NCBI GenBank assembly: GCA_038260305.1
Contig: JBBSNY010000009.1
Coordinates: forward strand, 62,001 to 126,000
DNA: 64,000 nt
Direction of reading: 5' to 3'
Origin: CADCVQ01 sp038260305
Lineage (GTDB): Bacteria; Actinomycetota; Thermoleophilia; Solirubrobacterales; Solirubrobacteraceae
Shown: in pieces, positions 59,897 to 64,000 of the stretch
Layout: each line of letters begins with the position of its first letter
How positions within the stretch are numbered: the stretch's first letter is position 1
Program-made: the position numbers and the translations under genes
The notes under the pieces: generated by a model
Seen by the model: only the letters and a program-made list of their open reading frames with translations
What the model was told of the DNA's origin: nothing
Database searches by the model: none

Positions 59897-61678
59897 TCAT
59901 CGTCGCAGAGCCGATTTCGTGCCGCCGAGTGAGCCGGGCCCCGCGTAGCTGCTGGGCCCACGAACGGTGATCGACGCGTCGTCGCCGACCTCGGGCGCGT
60001 CGCCGCGGGCGGCGATGACGATCGCGCCCGCGGCGCAGCCGGCGAGCAGGCTCCACAGCAGCAGTCCGGGCAACGAGAGGTGACCGCCGGCGACGGCGAG
60101 CAGCAGCGCCCAGGCCGCGTCGAGCGCGCCGATCCCGAGCGAGTCGGCGACGGCGAGCGCGATGACCGTGACCGGCACGAGCGCCAGCACGACGAGGCCG
60201 AGCCGCAGCGAGCGGCGCATCCGCAGCTCGGGGGCGAGCGCGAACAGCCAGATGTGCAGCCCGGGCAGCAGCGTGGCCGCGGCGTAGGGATTGCCGATCC
60301 ACACGACGACCGTCGCGATCAGGGCGACGAACAGGACCGCGACGCCGGCCGCCGGGCTCGTCGGCTTCGCGTCGCCGCCCGTCAGGCGCAGCACCGCCGG
60401 TCGCAGCCAGACCCACGCGAGCACGAGCACGAGCGCGACCGCCAGCAGGGCGGGCACCTGCGCGGGCAGTGCCTGCGGTGCGACCGGCGTCGCCGGCGTC
60501 GCGGCGAGCAGTCCGACCGCGCCGAGCGCGATCGCGAACAACGCGGCGACAAGCAGCGGTAGCGCGCATGCAAGCGTCCAGCCGAGCCATTGCACGACGG
60601 GCTCGCGCGCGCGCCGCATCGCGGCCAGCGCGTCGACGGCGACGACGAACGGCGCCAGAAGGAGCGCTCCGGTGAACAGCCGCACCGCCCAGCCGGGCAG
60701 AAGTTTGCGGCTGAAGAGCAGGTCGCGGCTTTCCGCCTGCGGGCTCACGGGACGCCCGCGCGGGGCGCCGTCGAGAGCGGTGACCGTGCGCAGCGCGGCG
60801 CGGCCGAGCTCCTCGAGCCGCGATCGCGAGATCGGCTCGCCGGCGGGCGGCGGGCGGTCGCCGCCGATCCCCAGCGTGACGGCCGGCAGACCGCGGGCCA
60901 GCAGCACACCCTGCTCGCCGTAGGCGGCCGGCATCGCGAAGCGCGCGAACTGGCTCAGGGCGCGTGGGGAGCGCGCCCCCGATCCGGTCTCCCGGCGCAG
61001 CGCCTCCTGGAGCGTCGCGCGCAGGCGCATCGGCGTCGAGCCGAGGCCGTTTGACCAGGCGGCGAGCAGCGGCGCGCGGATCGTCCGCGAGGCGAGATCG
61101 CCGAGCACGAGCACGCCGGCGAACGGCCCGCGCAGGTCGTCGGCGAGCGCCGCGGCCCCGGCGCCGCCGCCGCTGCCCCCACTCGTCGAGACGAGTGTCA
61201 GCGTGCGCTGTGTGCGCCGCGGCGCACCGAAGACGCGCGCGAGCTCGAGCAGCACCGCGGTCGCCGACAGCTCGGCCTCGGCGCGCGGGCCCGCCGCGTC
61301 GCGATGCGCGACGACGACGATCCGCTCGTCGATGCGGCCGGGTCGCTCGGCGATGATCGTGCGCAGCGCGCGCGTGCCGTCGATCGTCTCGCCCTCGTGC
61401 GTCGTCGTGCGCACGTGAAAGCCGCGGGCGGCGCGTAGCTGCGCCTCGACGGCGGTCGCGAGGCCCTCGTCGCCCGCCGACCCGGGTCTCCGCTGCGCGA
61501 AGCGGTCGGCGAGCCCGTTCTTCGAATAGGCGCGGTCGAAGGCGCGGTCGCCGGCGAACTCGCCGGCGGCCAGCGACGTCGTCAGCGGGCGCGGCCGGTT
61601 CGCGAGCGAGAATGCGACGAGCACGAGTGCGAACAGGACGGGGATGAGCGCCGCCCGGTACAGCCGCGGATCCGCCAT
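59897..61678 (-). CDS. Membrane protein with degenerate M28-like domain, unknown function
   Basis: A 593-residue protein. One TM helix (11-26) is followed by an outer domain that resembles M28 aminopeptidases: RPGSAGDEGLATAVEAQLRA, RIVVVAHRDAAGP (H125/D127 where the family has HYD), AELSATAVLLELARVF (where PGANDNASGxAxLLE would be, Asp missing) and TLVSTSGGSGGGAG (where the EE catalytic and metal pair would be, both missing). So it should be inactive as a zinc peptidase. About seven TM helices follow from 330 on. The M28-plus-TM layout is like GPI-transamidase subunit GAA1, a remote comparison only. It is upstream of the sortase and divergent from the two-component system. Confidence 0.72.
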   Translation of the reverse strand: MADPRLYRAALIPVLFALVLVAFSLANRPRPLTTSLAAGEFAGDRAFDRAYSKNGLADRFAQRRPGSAGDEGLATAVEAQLRAARGFHVRTTTHEGETIDGTRALRTIIAERPGRIDERIVVVAHRDAAGPRAEAELSATAVLLELARVFGAPRRTQRTLTLVSTSGGSGGGAGAAALADDLRGPFAGVLVLGDLASRTIRAPLLAAWSNGLGSTPMRLRATLQEALRRETGSGARSPRALSQFARFAMPAAYGEQGVLLARGLPAVTLGIGGDRPPPAGEPISRSRLEELGRAALRTVTALDGAPRGRPVSPQAESRDLLFSRKLLPGWAVRLFTGALLLAPFVVAVDALAAMRRAREPVVQWLGWTLACALPLLVAALFAIALGAVGLLAATPATPVAPQALPAQVPALLAVALVLVLAWVWLRPAVLRLTGGDAKPTSPAAGVAVLFVALIATVVVWIGNPYAAATLLPGLHIWLFALAPELRMRRSLRLGLVVLALVPVTVIALAVADSLGIGALDAAWALLLAVAGGHLSLPGLLLWSLLAGCAAGAIVIAARGDAPEVGDDASITVRGPSSYAGPGSLGGTKSALRR

Positions 61679-61738
61679 CAGATCGAGGCGGATGGTCTGG
61701 TGGGTGCACCGGACATCGTCGTCGTCACACTATTGGGG

Positions 61739-62449
61739 ATGGTGGATCGCGCCCCCCGCATCCTCCTCGTCGATGACGAGCACGCGATTCAGACGCTGCT
61801 GTCGTACCCGCTGCGCAAGGACGGCTACGAGGTCGTCCAGGCGACCGACGGCAGCGCCGCGCTCGCCCGCTTCGCGGAGGGCAGCTACGACCTCGTCGTG
61901 CTCGACCTCATGCTGCCCAAGCTCGACGGCCTGGAGGTCTGTCGTCGCATCCGCGCTCGCAGCACGGTGCCGATCATCATGCTGACCGCGCGCGCCGAGG
62001 AGATCGACAAGGTCGTCGGCCTCGAGATCGGCGCTGACGACTACATCACGAAGCCGTTCTCGATGCGCGAGTTCCGCAGCCGCGTCAAGGCCGTGCTGCG
62101 GCGCGCCGAGATGCGCCCCGACGAGGGCCTCGTGCCCGCCGAGGGGCCGCTCGAGGTCGCGGGCCTGTCGATCGATTTCGCCAAGCGCATCGTGCGCGTG
62201 CGCGATGCAGCCGTGCAGACGACGTACGTCGAGTTCGAGATCCTCGGCGCGCTCGCCACGCATCCGGGCCGCGTCTTCACCCGTGAGAACCTGCTGACGC
62301 GGATCTGGGGCGACGCGGCGTATCGCGACCCGCGCACGATCGACGTCCACATACGCCATCTGCGCGAGAAGCTCGAGCTCGACGCCAAGGCGCCCGAGTA
62401 CCTCTTCACGGTGCGCGGCGTCGGATACCGCTTCCGCGACGAGCGATGA
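61739..62449 (+). CDS. OmpR/PhoB-type response regulator
   Basis: A 236-residue regulator. The receiver has ILLVDDEHAIQTLLSY (acidic pocket), the phosphorylated Asp in DLVVLDLMLPKLDGLEV, Thr in IIMLTARAEE, and Lys in ITKPFSMREF. The C-terminal winged helix has YVEFEILGALATHPGRVFTR, ENLLTRIWG and DVHIRHLREKLE with GVGYRF. It binds DNA. ATG at 61739 is used; an adjacent GTG at 61742 is also possible. Sixty bases separate it from the divergent M28-like gene. It is coupled to the kinase by ATGA. Confidence 0.93.
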   Translation: MVDRAPRILLVDDEHAIQTLLSYPLRKDGYEVVQATDGSAALARFAEGSYDLVVLDLMLPKLDGLEVCRRIRARSTVPIIMLTARAEEIDKVVGLEIGADDYITKPFSMREFRSRVKAVLRRAEMRPDEGLVPAEGPLEVAGLSIDFAKRIVRVRDAAVQTTYVEFEILGALATHPGRVFTRENLLTRIWGDAAYRDPRTIDVHIRHLREKLELDAKAPEYLFTVRGVGYRFRDER

Positions 62450-63870
62450 CGATCGGCTCGCTGCGCACCCGCCTGACGGGGCTGCGCTCGCTGCGCACGC
62501 GGCTGACGGTGCTGTTCTTCGCCGTTACGCTCGTCGCCGTCGGCGCCGTGTTCTTCTACGTCACGCCGCAGCTCGAGTCCTCGCTGCGCGAGCAGAAGCT
62601 GCGCTCGCTGGCACGCACCGCGCGCGCCTACACGCCACAGCTCCGCCGGCTCGTGCTCGACAACGGCACGTTTCGCCAGGTCAACCAGCTCGTCAACCAG
62701 ATCGGCGACCGCACGAGCACCCGCGTGACGCTGATGACCGTCAGCAACGGGACGCTCGGTCTCTCGCTCGCGACCTTCTCGGATTCCACGACGGAGGTGC
62801 AGCTCAACGTGCCGGTCGGGATCGCCGACATCAGCGCGCGCACGGGGCGCGAGACGCGCGGCGCGAAGAAGCGCGACGACGTCCTGCTCGGCCAGGTCGC
62901 CGAGCCGATCCGCGACGTGGGCGTCGTCAGCCGCGTCGTCATCTTCTCCTCGCCGCTGACGGACGTGCAGGGCAACGTCGCGCTGATCCGCCGCCAGATC
63001 CTCGTCGCGGGGGCGCTCGGGCTGCTGCTCGCGCTCGCCGGCGGCTTCGTCGTCTCGCGCACGATCGCGCGTCGCGTGAAGGCGCTCGAGCAGGGCGCCG
63101 AGCGCGTGGCCGCGGGCGACTTCACGGCGGTCTTCCCGGCCGACCAGGACGACGAGCTCGGCCAGCTCGCCCGTGCGCTGGACGACATGCAGCGCCAGCT
63201 CGCGGAGGTCGAGACGGCGCGCCGGCGCTTCATCGCGACGGCCTCGCACGAGCTGCGCACGCCGATCTTCTCGCTCGGCGGCTTCCTCGAGCTGCTCGAG
63301 GACGAGGAGCTTGACGACGCGACGCGACGCGAGTTCGTCGCGGTCGTGCGCGAGCAGGTGGCGCGCCTGGGCAAGCTCGCCACCGACCTGCTCGACCTCT
63401 CCAAGCTCGAGGCCGGGTCGCTCGAGCTGCGCCCGGAGGCGACCGACCTCCGCAACCTCGCGAGCCGGGTCACGGCGGAGTTCGCGCCCGCGCTCAGCAA
63501 GCACGACTCCGAACTCGAGCTGCGACTCGGAGGCGAGCCGATCGAGGCCGTCTGCGATCCTGAGCGCGTGGCCCAGATCCTGCGGATCCTGCTCGACAAC
63601 GCGCTCACGCACACGCCGGCCGGGACGGGCGTCGTCGTCACGGCGCAGCGCGACAACGGCTGCGTGCGGCTCGACGTCTGCGACGACGGTCCGGGCATCC
63701 GCGCGGACGCCGCGGGGCGCGTGTTCGAGCCCTTCTACACCTCCGACGACGCCCAGGGCTCCGGTCTCGGGCTCGCGATCGCGCGCGAGCTCGCCGAGCG
63801 CATGGACGGCTCGCTGGACGTCGATCGCTCGCGGGCCGGCACGACGTTCTCGCTGGAGCTGCCCACGTGA
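62446..63870 (+). CDS. Sensor histidine kinase
   Basis: A 474-residue kinase. It has TM1 (RLTVLFFAVTLVAVGAVFFY), an outer domain of about 140 residues, TM2 (ILVAGALGLLLALAGGFVVS), a HAMP domain (RRVKALEQGAERVAAGDFTA), the phospho-His in ATASHELRTPIFSLGG, and ATPase boxes: LLDNALTHTPAG (N), VCDDGPGIRADA (G1), and GSGLGLAIARELAE (G2). It senses an envelope signal and phosphorylates the regulator upstream. Its stop overlaps the lipoprotein gene's GTG (GTGA). Confidence 0.94.
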   Translation: MTIGSLRTRLTGLRSLRTRLTVLFFAVTLVAVGAVFFYVTPQLESSLREQKLRSLARTARAYTPQLRRLVLDNGTFRQVNQLVNQIGDRTSTRVTLMTVSNGTLGLSLATFSDSTTEVQLNVPVGIADISARTGRETRGAKKRDDVLLGQVAEPIRDVGVVSRVVIFSSPLTDVQGNVALIRRQILVAGALGLLLALAGGFVVSRTIARRVKALEQGAERVAAGDFTAVFPADQDDELGQLARALDDMQRQLAEVETARRRFIATASHELRTPIFSLGGFLELLEDEELDDATRREFVAVVREQVARLGKLATDLLDLSKLEAGSLELRPEATDLRNLASRVTAEFAPALSKHDSELELRLGGEPIEAVCDPERVAQILRILLDNALTHTPAGTGVVVTAQRDNGCVRLDVCDDGPGIRADAAGRVFEPFYTSDDAQGSGLGLAIARELAERMDGSLDVDRSRAGTTFSLELPT

Positions 63871-64000
63871 GGATGCGGGCCGCGCTTGTCGGCGGCCTCG
63901 CGCTGCTGGCGATCGCGGGCTGCGGCGGCAAGGACGCGCCGGGCGGCGGCGGTGACGGTGGCCGCGGCTCGACGAGCGGCGCCGTGCGCACCGTCGAACG
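63867..64000 (+). CDS. Lipoprotein, N-terminal part (cut by window edge)
   Basis: Starts at a GTG that overlaps the kinase stop (GTGA); an ATG at 63873 is an alternative. It has a short signal peptide (RAALVGGLALLAIAGC) with a lipid Cys, followed by a Gly/Asp/Ser-rich linker. The rest lies outside the window. Kinase-coupled lipoproteins like this are often trypsin-like HtrA proteases in this group of bacteria, but nothing here shows that. Confidence 0.75.
   Translation, partial: MRMRAALVGGLALLAIAGCGGKDAPGGGGDGGRGSTSGAVRTVE

Overview
The window is high-GC bacterial chromosome, densely packed on both strands, with many GTG starts and ATGA/GTGA stop-start overlaps. The gene content points to an actinobacterium of the Thermoleophilia/Solirubrobacterales type: class E sortase, DDN-like deazaflavin enzyme, MpaB-type oxygenase, System II-type cytochrome/heme genes in a ccmABCD-hemA-hemC-cobA/hemD run, and a pyrophosphate-type phosphofructokinase. 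This placement is inferred from gene content and codon use; no rRNA is present to confirm it. Apart from one 1.2-kb islet (about 56.7-58.0 kb), it looks like ordinary core chromosome.

Layout. 0-3.2 kb: ychF (cut by the left edge), a PAP2 phosphatase, a lipid-kinase/cardiolipin-synthase pair. 3.2-6.9 kb: secreted or membrane proteins without known function, one carrying an apparent frameshift. 6.9-12.9 kb, mostly minus strand: methylmalonyl-CoA epimerase, a one-TM FtsH, a DUF1385 protein, an M20 peptidase, and a cytochrome c lipoprotein with a Cys-pair repeat domain. 13-20 kb: rarA, a TolB-like propeller, an aldehyde dehydrogenase homologue lacking its catalytic Cys, a fatty acid desaturase, a broken winged-helix gene and an MpaB-type oxygenase. 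20-29 kb: siroheme dehydrogenase, a secreted protein, then a tight plus-strand run: cytochrome c lipoprotein, ccmA, ccmB, ccmC (apparently starting at ATC), a ccmD-like gene, hemA, hemC, cobA-hemD. 29-32 kb: orphan HicB, SAM hydrolase, biotin ligase, PAP2. 32-36.5 kb: a 1236-residue helicase with an acidic insert and a histone-H1-like tail, divergent from a TlpA-like thioredoxin. 36.7-42.3 kb: galT-like, PPi-type pfk, dtd, an ECF sigma factor with a coupled membrane protein, and a nitroreductase. 42.4-48.2 kb: a complete five-gene oligopeptide ABC transporter. 48.3-54 kb: tRNA-Arg(CCU), deazaflavin enzyme, pyrE, L,D-transpeptidase, CPBP protease, HAD phosphatase, mannosyltransferase. 54.2-64 kb: class A PBP, infA, a TPR/nuclease-like islet gene, thiL, a FlgM-like gene coupled to a class E sortase, an M28-like membrane protein, and a divergent two-component system followed by a lipoprotein cut by the right edge.

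Themes. Heme is made (hemA, hemC, hemD), exported and handled (ccmABC), and used in at least two lipoprotein cytochromes c encoded here. Envelope work is the second theme: PBP, L,D-transpeptidase, sortase, two PAP2 phosphatases, cardiolipin synthase, a PIG-V-like mannosyltransferase and many secreted proteins. Three separate places (about 4.01, 9.1-9.25 and 19.0 kb) read as genes broken by one-base shifts in GC-rich runs; assembly errors and real decay cannot be told apart from sequence alone. The most unusual items are the Cys-pair repeat cytochrome, the M28-like/sortase/FlgM-like cluster, the ATC start of ccmC, and the helicase tail.
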